A DNA stretch of 64,000 nt from Synanceia verrucosa (Eukaryota > Chordata > Actinopteri > Perciformes > Synanceiidae), in assembly GCA_029721515.1 (NCBI GenBank), contig CM056563.1, forward strand, positions 19,907,954 to 19,971,953. Direction: 5' to 3'. Numbering within the stretch: the stretch's first letter is position 1; each line of letters starts with the position of its first letter. The notes beneath the pieces are model-generated. The model worked only from the letters and a program-made list of their open reading frames with translations, was not told the origin of the DNA and ran no database searches. Below, one piece after another: positions 10,601-19,999 of this stretch. The position numbers and the translations under genes are program-made.

Positions 10601-13600
10601 CGTCTGACAGATTCTGACAGAAATTCAAGCTTTGACAAAATCAATAATTACTCAGTAAGATATATTTTTAAAATGACACTGTCCTATAGGACAGTTCAAA
10701 AAGAGAGAGAGGAAATTTAAGTGTGAATGAATAAATTAGAGGTGTCACGATACAACTTTTTCACTTCCAATACAATACCGATATTGCACCCTTGAGTAAT
10801 GGCCGATACCGATATTGAGCCGATACAATATTGGCACATATCATACACACTTTTATTACTTATTTTGTGGTATGGAGTGTTAGACAAGGCTTAATCGAGT
10901 GATATTACTGAAACAGAGAAAAACAGTCAGCAACAGTAAGTCTGAGAAAAACTGAGCCATTTATTATTAACCACTGGGTTACATTATCAATTTTAACCTG
11001 AAACATAACAGTAGTCTATAATCGAATAAAATAAATTAGAAGAAAATACTGAATGAAAAATAATCTCAAGAAATCCAATAAAAATATATTTTGAAGCACA
11101 AAATGACCACTCGTTTAACTTAAACATGAGCATATTCTAGAATTGACTAGAAAAAAGTCTGGAATGGACTGACGGTATCGGAGTGCTAATATTGGAAATT
11201 TTAGGCACTGGCCGACATAATCTGATAAGAGAATTTTTGCTGATATCAGACTGACATCTGATATCAATATCGGATTGGGACACCCTGATGAGTGACGTAC
11301 TGTCATGACAGTGTCCTACTCACCCACAGCTCCAGACATCAATGGCTGGAGAGTATCTCTCCTCTCCCAGCAGGAGTTCAGGGGGGCGGTACCATAGTGT
11401 GATTACTTTATTAGTGTATGGCCGACTGCAAGGACACAACCAGGACATGAGGCTCAGGACACATTTAGCTTTCACTGTGACAGACAGCATCATCTAGTGG
11501 AGAATCATCGTAAATCTAGAGCAAAATCTAGACTACAGTAGATTTTTTTTTTTTTAACTCAACCCCCATCAAAGGAAATTCGCCAATATGTGCTCCTGGT
11601 GTTGTTTTAATACTGTTTCGATCAGAATAAACACGTTTAATCATATTTGAAATTTCCAGCATACATTTAGGAGTAAAGATGTGTCCATGACAAATTTTCT
11701 TACCTTTCCTCTGAATTGTAAAGCCGGGCCAAACCAAAGTCTGCCAGCTTGATCTGACCTCTGTACGAGGAAACACAGCCAAGATTACCACTCAACTCCA
11801 GGCAAGGTTAAAACCAGACAGGTTATTTTAAATAACTCATTTACGTTGAACACATTTATGAAACTCGTTTTTACTGAAAATATCCACATCTTTAATCCTC
11901 CTTTTTTTCAGTTACTGAATACTGATACAAGTATGAGTTAGGCCTGTCACGATAGTCAATAAATCGATTTATTGTATGGTAAATGAAAACAAAGTCGTTT
12001 TTTCAGCCTCGATATATCGCCATGGGCATGCGCGCTTGTTTTCCTCGTCGCTCTCTCTCTCTGTCTACTAAAGAGGCTGCTTAAGAAGAGAGTTCACTCT
12101 GTGCATCTTTCTCAACACCTGGGTGCGTTGGTTCCACAGGCAATGAACAGAGTGAGACCTCCTGTCCGGGGGGTTTTTAATGATTTTGATGACAATGTCC
12201 GGTTTTCCTTCTGTATGTGTGCATGCATGCGTGCGTATGTATATGTGTATATATATATATATATATGCACCCCCTTCGCCTGGTTGTCAGTGTTTGACTG
12301 TTTTGGAAACATTTCTCAATGCCCCCCCTCTATTTACATAAAATGGTGCAGTCCAGCTGCTCCATCAGGCAGCCTGCACAGAGCAACAGACAGCACGACT
12401 TAACGAGTGGAGGAGGAGATGGCAGGATGCCTCAAAAATCAGGGAGTAAAAAAAAGAAAAGAAAAAGTTCAGACAGGAGAAAGAAGTGAAGGGTCGACAG
12501 TTTGTCACCCAGTTCTTTCACAGACAAGGTGGGTCTGTGATGGAAAGAGAGCAAGTGCCCTCTTTTTAGGAAATCAAAATACGGTCACTATATTTGGAGT
12601 GGCAGTGATTCACAGCTGGTGATAAAATGGTTAAGAAGAGGTTCTACTGAGTAACATAGCGTCTTATTTATTTAAAACAGGTGGCTCACCTGTTCAGACA
12701 GGGCAAGGAGGGTGTGACTGCTATTGATCAAATGTGAAATAGCAATAAATACTGCTTTCTGAAGAAAGAAGTGTGACGTACTGTTGTATACAGTCACCAG
12801 GAAATGGATTTTAGTAAAATATAAGTTCTAAGGAAAAATATGAGCCACACAGAGAGAAAAAGAACCTCAGAATAATGCTGACGATAATATCGTTTATCGG
12901 CAGTAAGTTATGGGACAACATATCGTCCAGCAGAATGTGTTATCATGACAGGCCTAGTATGAGTTCACTCACATTGTAACGTTTTAAAAATACACGCTGC
13001 ACCATGAGAGTGACTGAACTCCAGTTGTCTAATTACAGTCAGTCGTACAGTGAGTGAGCGCTAACTGCAGCGTGGCACTGAACGCCACACATCCAACATT
13101 AAAACCCACATTCAGCTACTTTTTATTTGCGTCTCAGCTGCTGCAGCTCCTGTAATGTTTGTTGTTTGGGTGCAGAATCGTACTCAGCAAGCATCTGTGA
13201 AAAGTTGCTGTACTCTTTCACTGCAGTGAGGAGCAAAGTAATTTGCTTTGCTACTGACTCACTTTGAAACTCTTGGTCGTTAAAGTCAGCGTTCAACTGC
13301 TTTTGGTCTTGAGTTTACAGTATTTACACAATACGGCTGCATTTAAACCATCTGTGGTTCCAAGTCGTTGATGCGGATAATGCTGCATTAGCGCTAATGT
13401 CGTATATGTATGTTTGGGGATCACAAACACATGAATAGGAAGTAGATCAAACAACCTGTGGGCGATAGCGACGCATCAAATGGAACGGCTGTTATTGCTA
13501 AGCGACCTTGCTGCTGCTGTAAATGTCTACATGGAGGACATGACTTCAGCTCCCCACCTGTTGTTGAGCAGTATGTTGGAGCACTTGATGTCTCTGTGTA

Positions 13601-16600
13601 AGAAGTTGTTCTTATGGCAGTAGTCCAGACCCTCCATCAGCTGGCGCATGAAGCTGCGGACATGCTCATGGGAGAACTGGACCAGACCAGACTCCAGTAG
13701 GCCCATCAGGTCGTGGTCCATGTACTCAAATACCAGGTAAAAAGCGCCTAAAAACACAAATGAGAACCACAACTAGAGGTTAGAGGACTGGGCCTGTGAT
13801 GAGAGGGGTGCTACGTTCATTTACCAGATCAGAAAGTTTCACCTGGTGGAAGAAAATCAACCCAAGCCTGATTATTAGAGGTGGGTATTGGCAAAAAGAT
13901 CATGATATGATACCTATTGTAATACTTGAGTCACGATACGATGCAGTGTTGCGATATACTGTAATATTCTACATAGATCACTGAGAAATTTCAAAAGTAG
14001 CTTAAAATACTGTGTGCGCGCGTGTGTGTGTGTATATATATATACACACACACACGCGCGCACACACACACTTCTATATGTACATATATTCATATATACA
14101 GACACATGCATATATATAATGTATATATATATTTTTTCGGGCTATCAAAGTTAATGCTTTATAAAACATATTTTTTTTTCTTTCTTTTGGGGGGGAATTG
14201 GTATCAACTCATTGAGTGCCACTAACGTATTTCGCTATCATTTAAAATCCAACGCTTCAGTGCCATTGACATAATGATACGTCAAAGCGGTTTTTCTGTG
14301 AGTAATTTTTGGGCTTGTGGGAGATGTAGTTGGAGCATAAAGAGACGTATACGCCACAGAGATCAAAGCAGGAAGTGAAGACAACCAAGACCGGAGAGCA
14401 AAACTGACGGATTCTGGACAAAAAGTGTCATTTAGGGTGAAACTGGCCTCTACCTCTGATAAAACAAGAATAGAACATGGTAAAAATAACTTTTTTCATG
14501 ATGAAACAGTCTCTTCTTTCATTTGAGCTAATTCAGTGTTTTCAGAGACATAGTACAAAATATTCTGTAGGTCTTGAAATATGACTCAAAATGGACAGAA
14601 ACACTGGAACAAGGCACTCTCTTTTTCATAAAACAGAAAAAAATCAATAATATATCAGAGGAAAAAGTACTGCAACACATTACTGTATCAATATTTTTCT
14701 CACCCCTACTGATTACAGCCAGAAGTACAGCATGTCTGAAAGTAGCATTTTTCCCATTTTACCAAGCAAAGGCCAATGATACCTAACCGTTTTACCTTTG
14801 TCCTTTTTAAAGTCAAGCGCATCCTGCTTGTCCGTGACGATCTCCTTCATGTTGACGACACTGCGGTGCTTGAGCTGCCGCAAGATCTTGATCTCTCTAA
14901 TGGCTGTGATGGGGAATCCCTCCTTTTCATTGTCTAAACGCACTTTCTTCAAAGCCACCAGTTCACCTGCCATGTTGGAAAGAGTATTGACAATGACAAC
15001 TCAGCCTCCACTTGTTCAAACATAAGACATAAAACACGAGGATAAAAGTGACTAAAGTGCAGTTAATATTTTCTTACCGGTGTCTTTGTCCTTGGCCTTG
15101 TACACTTGGCCGTAGGTGCCTTCTCCTATGATGCCAATTATGTCAAATTTATCGACACAGCGTTTGCCCCAGTCACTCTGGGTATGTTTGCGCTCACCAT
15201 ATCGCGGGCAGCAAATCCTGCAAACCGTCAAAAAGGAAAGCATATTAGAGCTAATGTGGGATTAAAACAAGGAAGGCTGGAGGTGAATGAGTAATGAAAG
15301 AAACTGACTTTGGTCTCTTCTTAAGGACAGCCTGGGGCAGCGGTGGGGGCTGGTGGATGGGGAACTGTGGGGGTGAGGAGTCACCTCCAGGCAGGGTGGG
15401 CGGCAAAGGAAGGTCGATGATTGACGGCCGGCTGCGGACTTCCTTCTCCTTCCTGGATGGCCTCTGAGGAGGGGTGGACTTCTTTGGACTGATGGTGCAA
15501 AACACAACAATTTCAGATTAAAAGGACACAGCAGGAGCAGATATTAGATATTATACACTGCTATTTAAAGTGCATTCCTTGATTTTGTGTCGCAGATTAT
15601 ATGTCCACCTAGCTTACTTAACTTTTGTAAAACGACTGTGCAGGAAAACCCATGCAAGAGGAGAACATTGTGATCATTTGCAATCAAAGTTAGCAGGTAG
15701 CTCTTATGCTCTGCTTTTTAACGATTAAAGCCTCTGTACACCCACACAGCTGTTTGCAGTTAATCTAGCTGATTAGACCTCTGCTCAGGACTCTGTGGGT
15801 GCTTACAGACGGACATCTTCCTTTCACCTGTTAGCTCAGTTGAACCTGTCAGGGTGGGACTAAATGCACCTTGGTGAATCTCATTCAACCTGAGCAGAGG
15901 TCTAATCAGCCATAAGTGACAACACCTGTACAGAGGCTTTCACGTACAGGAGCTAAACAGGGTTCTTGCACCATTTTAAAAGTCAAATTTAATACTTTTT
16001 AAGACCTCTGTTAGACCTCCATCCATCAATCTTCTACCACTTATCCTCACAAAGGGTCGTGGGCTCTGTCAGACCTCAACAAATATAATTTAAAACTGTC
16101 CTAACCGTTTCTTTGGCAGAAAATATTCAATTTATTGTAGGGCCCAATATTTACTGATTTTATCTTTTAAAAAAAAAAGTGCCAAATGAGAAATGTGAGC
16201 TTCTCTCTGTGCATCATGCATTAAAACCAGCAGTCAGTGTTACATACACTGTTCGTCTGTATTCATGTCGGGACTCACTCACCTGTCCTGAGTGTTTCCT
16301 AGCAGTGCAGGTGGTAAAGGCAGGAGAGGCAGAGTCGACGTCTTGTGCAGCGGGATCTGGCGGACAGGACTGCGTGAAGGAAGCGGAGCTGGCGATTTCG
16401 TCTGGGACGTGGTCGGGGGTGATGGAGGTTTAACACTAGGTGGCTGAGTCTCAGCCTGAGGTGGTGGTGGCGGCGGTAGAACCTGGGTGGCCGGAGCGGG
16501 TGCCACTGGAGGAGAAGGCTGAGGAGGTGCAGGGGAAGGGGTGGAAGGGGAAGGTAGAGGTGCCGTGACCTCATCCTCAGCGGTGGGAGCGTCCTGGGGT

Positions 16601-19071
16601 AACGGTGCAGGAGGCTGGAGCGGAGGTTCTTCAGGTTCTGCTGAGTCCCTTTCTGGCGGGGGAGCCGTGGATTTAGTGGCCCGTATGGAGCCTGCAGATT
16701 TACGTGGTGGAGCAAGTGCCGGTGGAGGCACAGGTGGAGGAGGGGAAGCGCCACCGCCACTAGCACGAGCAGCCGCCTCTGCAGCCTGCCGTTCCTTCTT
16801 CCTGCGGGTCAGCTCGGCTCCCAGGCTGGAGGTAAGAGGCAGCCGGGAGGAGGGAGGGGAGCGGCTAGCTGGCCGGCTGCTGTGGGAGCTAGTCGCTGTG
16901 GCGGCAGAGGAAGTATGCCTCTTGCTCCGGGGACGAGAGGAGGAGCGACGAGAAGAAGAGTACTGCATGGGGGAGCGACTCCTGGAGCGGCCAGAGCGCC
17001 TAAATAAAAGTAATAGATTTTTTTTAAATGTCATATTCCACTGCACCTTCAGTTAGAGTATATGACACAACAAGCTGCATGCTTTATTTTAAGAGGGAAC
17101 AGAGTGGATAGTGAACTGAAACAACCTCTTCTGTCACTCAATAAAATGTCACTGATGTAACAAAAAGTTAAGAAACACAAAACATAATCAGAACAAAAAC
17201 CAAAAGAGAGAGACTGAATCTAAACAGAGCTAGTTTACATTTGCTTTGACTCCTTTCTAGTCACAGATATACACCACTGTGTCCCTCAAAACAAATACAA
17301 GGAAAACTCAGAAAATGTATGCAGTCTTCCAGGGCTCTGTTATTCTGCTGGGAAAAAATAATAACCTGTCCACTGCATGATAATTCACAAGGTGCAGTTT
17401 AAATCCTTCAACTAAACATGGCAACTAGAAATGATGACTGGCTTTATATGACATGGAAAAATGATGAACATGGTATTACACTGTTCTCATCTGTTCTCAC
17501 CACCAGGTGCCTCGTTTTTTAAAAATTGCTATTAATTTGACTTTGAAGAGAAAAGATGCTTATTGTGTACTATACAACACAAATGTAATCATTAGTGCAA
17601 ACGCCTCTCATGATTAGGCCTACACAAAAGTGACATTTTACACTGCAAAATAAAACAGCTCCATCCTGCAGCTAAACTGATACTGTTTACTGGAGAAGGC
17701 CTCTTTGAGTTCAACAGGTGTGCCTGACTCCAAACTTACAATGCAGGTTTGTTTAAGTAGTAACGTGTATCATAAAAAAACATAAATCTGTGTGACACTG
17801 TGCTACTGAAGATGACTTGACGAGTTAACCATGACACTCACCATGTTAGTCATCAACATGTGTGTAGGCTGCAGAACAAGATCCCCCCTCAGGTTTTACA
17901 CTCACCTAGACATGGGGCTGGTGCTGGAGGACCTGCGGGTCCCGTAGGGGCTGATGGAGCGTCTCCTCGAGTACGGGCTGCTGTCCCTCTCATAGCTGGA
18001 GGACCTGTGTCTGCTGCCGTAAGGGCTTTCTGATCTTTGTCTGCTGCGGCGGGACAAGTCCCCGTAAGGACTGGGGCTCTGCTGGGTCACCCTCCTCCTG
18101 GAGTAGCCGTCATCCACCTGCTGCCCATACCCGCTGCCCTGTGGACTCTCGCTACCAGCCGCTCTCCTGGGGCTGGGCGAGAGGGCGGCACTGGTGCCCT
18201 TCCTGCGGGGGCTGCCCCTGGTGGAGGACTTGCCCTTGGGGCTCGCTTTGTGGCTCTTGGAGGACTTGCGGTGGCTTTTCTCGCCACGGCTCCTCTGGGT
18301 GGAGCTGCGGCTGCCGCCCTCGGCTCGGCCCTCTCTGCGCTGCTGCTTGTCTTTGCGGGACTTCCCTGAACGGCTGCTCTCCTTGCTGCGGGATGAGGAC
18401 GTGGAGGACGTGGTGCTGCCCACGCTGGCTGCGGGCTGGAGCTGGGCGGCGAGCATCAACTCCCCGCGTTTTGAGTCACCCTCCAGCTGTACCTGGCGTC
18501 TGGATGAGAGGCCCGACGAGGCGGCCTTCTCCCTGCTCTTCCCAGACGTGCCCTTCTCGCGGTCTTTGCTGCTCTTTTTCTTGTAGCCTCGCTCTCCATT
18601 CCCAGAGTCTCTAACTTTGTTGGGGTCCTTTGGCCTCTTCCGGGAGTGTCTGTGACCCCTGTTCTCTCTAACGCCGGCTTCCCTGTCGTAGTCCGGTGAG
18701 GGCTCCAGCCGGTCCCCGCCCCCCTTCTCGGAAGGCCTTGAGGACGGTGGGTCCGAGAAAGTGTCCGAGTCGGAGCTGATATCATCGTACTCCACCAGAG
18801 GCTTCACCGCGTTGACACCAGGTGGCGCCGCATCGCCGAGGGTAAAATATTCGGGTCCCGGTGCCGCCGACGATTCCCGATTATGTTTGTTTGATTTATG
18901 CCGTTTGCGTTTCGAAGAGGAAGAGGACATTGAGTGTTTTAACTGCACCTTGTCGTCTCTGCTCGCCTTGTCTCCCGCAGAGGTGAGGTGAGTCGCGGCC
19001 TGGGTCTGGTGTGGCTCACCGCTAGATTCCGGCTTCCTCTTGGTCCCATGGTGTCGGTCCGACCCAGGCAT
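7189..19071 (-). CDS. cdk12: cdk12: cyclin-dependent kinase 12 (14 coding exons)
   Basis: CDK12 pairs with cyclin K in the nucleus and phosphorylates Ser2 of the RNA polymerase II C-terminal repeat, supporting elongation and full-length expression of long genes, including DNA-repair genes. Exons on the minus strand: 19071-17906, 16999-16283, 15488-15309, 15217-15078, 14966-14796, 13747-13558, 11760-11704, 11425-11324, 10556-10479, 10399-10283, 10195-10064, 9951-9725, 9498-9058 (3' edge uncertain), 7607-7189. Phases chain without a break and give about 1,380 residues; human CDK12 has 1,490. The order is an Arg/Ser-rich N-terminus (residues 1 to about 390), a proline-rich segment (to about 630), the kinase domain (about 710-1005), then a low-complexity tail. 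Seen in the kinase: GEGTYG loop, VALKKV lysine, PITAIRE helix, HRD in HRDIKCSNILL, and DFG. CDK13 is the close paralogue; the tail motifs LNQTELAVLLNLLQ and DQDLRF and the fbxl20 neighbour favour CDK12. The C-terminus is shorter than in mammals. Confidence 0.96.
9058..9498 (-). CDS. cdk12: cdk12 exon 13: Gln/Leu-rich tail
   Basis: Encodes EQLNQTELAVLLNLLQGQTD, very close to the CDK12 tail, then acidic and Pro-rich sequence. The 3' edge is uncertain. Reading on meets a stop at 9050, and the only donor in the right phase seen is a weak A|GTCTAT at 9058/9057. An unrecognised small exon is the alternative. Confidence 0.8.
9725..9951 (-). CDS. cdk12: cdk12 exon 12: C-terminal extension helix and tail
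   Basis: Starts LPHHQDCHELWSKKRRRARQ, the extension after the kinase that in CDK12 contacts ATP and cyclin K (known of the family). A Pro/Ser-rich stretch follows. Acceptor TCCAG, donor TCAG|GTAACA. Confidence 0.93.
10064..10195 (-). CDS. cdk12: cdk12 exon 11: end of kinase fold
   Basis: Encodes LPTPALDLLDRMLTLDPARR, then CTSENALNSDFLSNVEPSKM. Acceptor GCACAG; donor CAGA|GTCAGT, fixed by the continuation LPHHQDCHELW in exon 12. Confidence 0.94.
10283..10399 (-). CDS. cdk12: cdk12 exon 10: kinase C-lobe
   Basis: Encodes RLCGSPCPAVWPDVIKLPLF, then NTMKPKKQYRRRLREEFA. Acceptor CTTCAG, donor CCTT|GTACGT. Confidence 0.95.
10479..10556 (-). CDS. cdk12: cdk12 exon 9: kinase C-lobe
   Basis: Encodes CILGELFTKKPIFQANQELL and on to QLELIS. 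Acceptor GCCCAG, donor TCAG|GTAGCC. Human CDK12 and CDK13 both have Ala where this copy has the second Leu of ELL. Confidence 0.95.
10738..11290. mobile_element. hAT-like MITE in cdk12 intron 8
   Basis: The left end AGAGGTGTCACGATACA and the right end GGATTGGGACACCCT form imperfect terminal inverted repeats. The interior has repeated CCGATATTG / GATATCAATATCGG phrases common in fish dispersed repeats. No coding capacity and no clear target duplication. Confidence 0.6.
11324..11425 (-). CDS. cdk12: cdk12 exon 8: activation segment
   Basis: Encodes SRPYTNKVITLWYRPPELL, with the conserved T-loop threonine and the APE-equivalent PPE, then LLGEERYSPAIDVWSCG. Acceptor TTGCAG, donor GTGG|GTGAGT. 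Confidence 0.96.
11704..11760 (-). CDS. cdk12: cdk12 exon 7: DFG segment
   Basis: A 57-base exon encoding RGQIKLADFGLARLYNSEE, which contains the metal-binding DFG. Too short to appear as a long ORF. Acceptor GTACAG, donor AAAG|GTAAGA. Confidence 0.96.
11939..12956. mobile_element. hAT-type non-autonomous transposon, intact ends, in cdk12 intron 6
   Basis: Terminal inverted repeats TAGGCCTGTCACGATA and TAGGCCTGTCATGATA (15 of 16 match) bound 1,018 bases, flanked by perfect 8-bp duplications GTATGAGT at 11931-11938 and 12957-12964. An 8-bp duplication is the hAT hallmark. A plus-strand 71-codon frame inside (12407-12622) is not recognisable as transposase. Confidence 0.88.
13558..13747 (-). 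CDS. cdk12: cdk12 exon 6: hinge and catalytic loop
   Basis: Encodes FYLVFEYMDHDLMGLLESG and the catalytic loop FLHRDIKCSNILLNN. Acceptor TTTTAG, donor ACAG|GTGGGG. Confidence 0.97.
14011..14066. repeat. exact 56-bp palindrome of alternating dinucleotides
   Basis: Composition is (TG)3(CG)3(TG)5(TA)6(CA)5(CG)3(CA)3. Every base pairs with its mirror and there is no spacer; symmetry stops at 14010/14067. All steps alternate purine and pyrimidine. Confidence 0.95.
14206..14640 (-). mobile_element. MITE-like family copy 1 (reverse, nested)
   Basis: Reverse-strand copy of the family whose ends carry ACTCATTGAGTGCCA. It keeps the terminus at 14206, the CCAACTACATCTCCC motif (reverse strand near 14319-14333) and the CACAGAATATTTTGTAC core, but the other terminus is lost. 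Confidence 0.8.
14796..14966 (-). CDS. cdk12: cdk12 exon 5: ATP-lysine and PITAIRE helix
   Basis: Carries ELVALKKVRLDNEKEG with the ATP-anchoring lysine, then FPITAIREIKIL, the cyclin-binding helix signature of CDK12/13. Ends DFKKDKG; donor AAAG|GTAAAA. Confidence 0.97.
15078..15217 (-). CDS. cdk12: cdk12 exon 4: start of kinase domain
   Basis: Runs from ICCPRYGER through the glycine loop IGEGTYGQVYKAKDKDTG. Acceptor TTGCAG, donor ACCG|GTAAGA. Confidence 0.97.
15309..15488 (-). CDS. cdk12: cdk12 exon 3: linker before the kinase
   Basis: Encodes the strongly conserved CDK12 linker RPSIIDLPLPPTLPGGD. The acceptor is ATCAG. The donor is AA|GTCAGT, chosen because the next exon supplies the G that completes Lys before ICCPRYGER. 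Confidence 0.93.
15727..15940. mobile_element. small foldback element, cdk12 intron 2
   Basis: Two nested pairs of perfect inverted repeats: 14 bp AAAGCCTCTGTACA (15727-15740 with 15927-15940) and 22 bp starting GCTGATTAGACC (15768-15789 with 15889-15910). 214 bases in all, no coding capacity; a MITE-like foldback structure. Confidence 0.75.
16018..16065 (-). repeat. fragment of a LINE-tail-like repeat
   Basis: CCATCCATCAATCTTCTACC and the following CACTTATCCTCAC..GGGTCGTGGG match the start of the copies at 37771 and 61698. Confidence 0.55.
16283..16999 (-). CDS. cdk12: cdk12 exon 2: RS end and proline-rich region
   Basis: The acceptor TTTAG precedes the RRSGRSRSRS continuation and the donor ACAG|GTGAGT follows. 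Encodes 239 residues, with long Pro runs such as PPPPPPP that are typical SH3/WW-type ligand sequence. Confidence 0.94.
17906..19071 (-). CDS. cdk12: cdk12 exon 1: RS-rich N-terminus
   Basis: Begins MPGSDRHHGTKRK with a purine at -3 of the ATG. It encodes about 388 residues rich in Ser, Arg and Lys, including repeated SPYG motifs near the end that resemble splicing-factor RS domains. The donor AG|GTGAGT at 17906 leaves phase 2. Confidence 0.95.
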
Positions 19072-19379
19072 CCCTCACGCCGGCGTCGGTACCTCTCCTG
19101 CGACTGGGCCTCGGTGGACCAAGCAATTCATTCACAGGAGAACAGTAGAGCTGATCCAAAAGCCAAAAACTGAAGTGTTACAAAGCAGAAACAGAGCGAT
19201 AAAAATACACAAAATAAACACACCAGGCCGCTCACGTCCAGTCCTCCTCCGCGTCAATTCATTCCGTAGATATCGCGAAGATAGTTCGTCAAAGCAGCAA
19301 AAAAAGCCACAGCGGTTATCCAGTGCTGTAGAGTATGTACTTTGAATTGGTCAGTGAATGAAAAAGATCCCAACCAAAC

Positions 19380-19980
19380 ACCGGAACATTGTGGTGTCGT
19401 CTCCGTCTCAATTTAGCTAGCACCGCTAGCTAATGCTCGGCGGCTAGCGAGCCGACTCGTAAAAAAGAAAAAGTCCCCTTTGTAAAAGGTGTCCTTGTCC
19501 GGTGCCAAGTTAAGTAAAGGTGCTTTTATTCCACAGAATTACGGTCTTAGCATTCAGAAACAAGCAGACGCCTTCATTAAAAGACGCTCGTTTCTCGAAC
19601 AAAATGAAAACTTGACCCGGTTGGTGCTGTTTACATGTTCCCTTTTATGTAAGTTTTATCCCCTGTAAATTCAATAATGATAAGAAATCATAGTATTTTC
19701 GTGTGCAGTAGATGTTCCAGTTTATTATCAATGGCTCTGGGAATCAACCAGGCCTATATTTAGGGCGATGCTAGTGGATTTAATATCATCCACAGCCCTA
19801 TCTGAAGGAGACTACAAACGCCATTGTGGCTCCTGTGACTAGCGACCCCTGCGCACAGCGAAAGAACCGGAAACCGGAACACTGTCAATCTTGGGCGTAT
19901 CTTAGCAACGGCCAATCACAGCATAGGGCCCGCCTACTGTATTCGTGGTCGCGCGCCAGTAACGCAACATGCTCTAAGAG
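19380..19980 (-). promoter_or_regulatory. cdk12: probable cdk12 promoter region
   Basis: GC-richer DNA upstream of the cdk12 ATG. It contains GCTAGC repeats near 19420-19450, paired ETS-like CCGGAA sites near 19865-19880, a GCCAATCA (CCAAT) box near 19910, and a GTATCTTAGCAACGG stretch near 19893 resembling an RFX X-box. No TATA box is seen. The start site cannot be placed from sequence. Confidence 0.45.
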
Positions 19981-19999
19981 AGAGATACGTCATCAATAA

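Larger units (their letters stand above)
13876..14708. mobile_element. hAT-type element carrying a nested MITE, cdk12 intron 5
   Basis: Ends TAGAGGTGGG and CTCACCCCTA are inverted repeats, flanked by 8-bp duplications CTGATTAT and CTGATTAC (7 of 8). The interior holds the 56-bp palindrome (14011-14066) and a second element (14206 to about 14640) in reverse orientation, so the order of insertion can be read. Confidence 0.75.

Noticed and set aside
16541..17056. 171-codon Gly/Ala-rich plus-strand ORF
   Set aside because: Antisense shadow of the proline-rich cdk12 exon 2.
18037..18614. Long plus-strand ORFs opposite cdk12 exon 1
   Set aside because: They are shadows of the GC-rich, Arg/Ser-coding minus strand and have no start, splice or family evidence.
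7149..19071. Assignment of the kinase to cdk13
   Set aside because: The kinase domain fits both paralogues, but the tail motifs LNQTELAVLLNLLQ and FPKDQDLRF and the fbxl20/stac2 neighbours fit CDK12.
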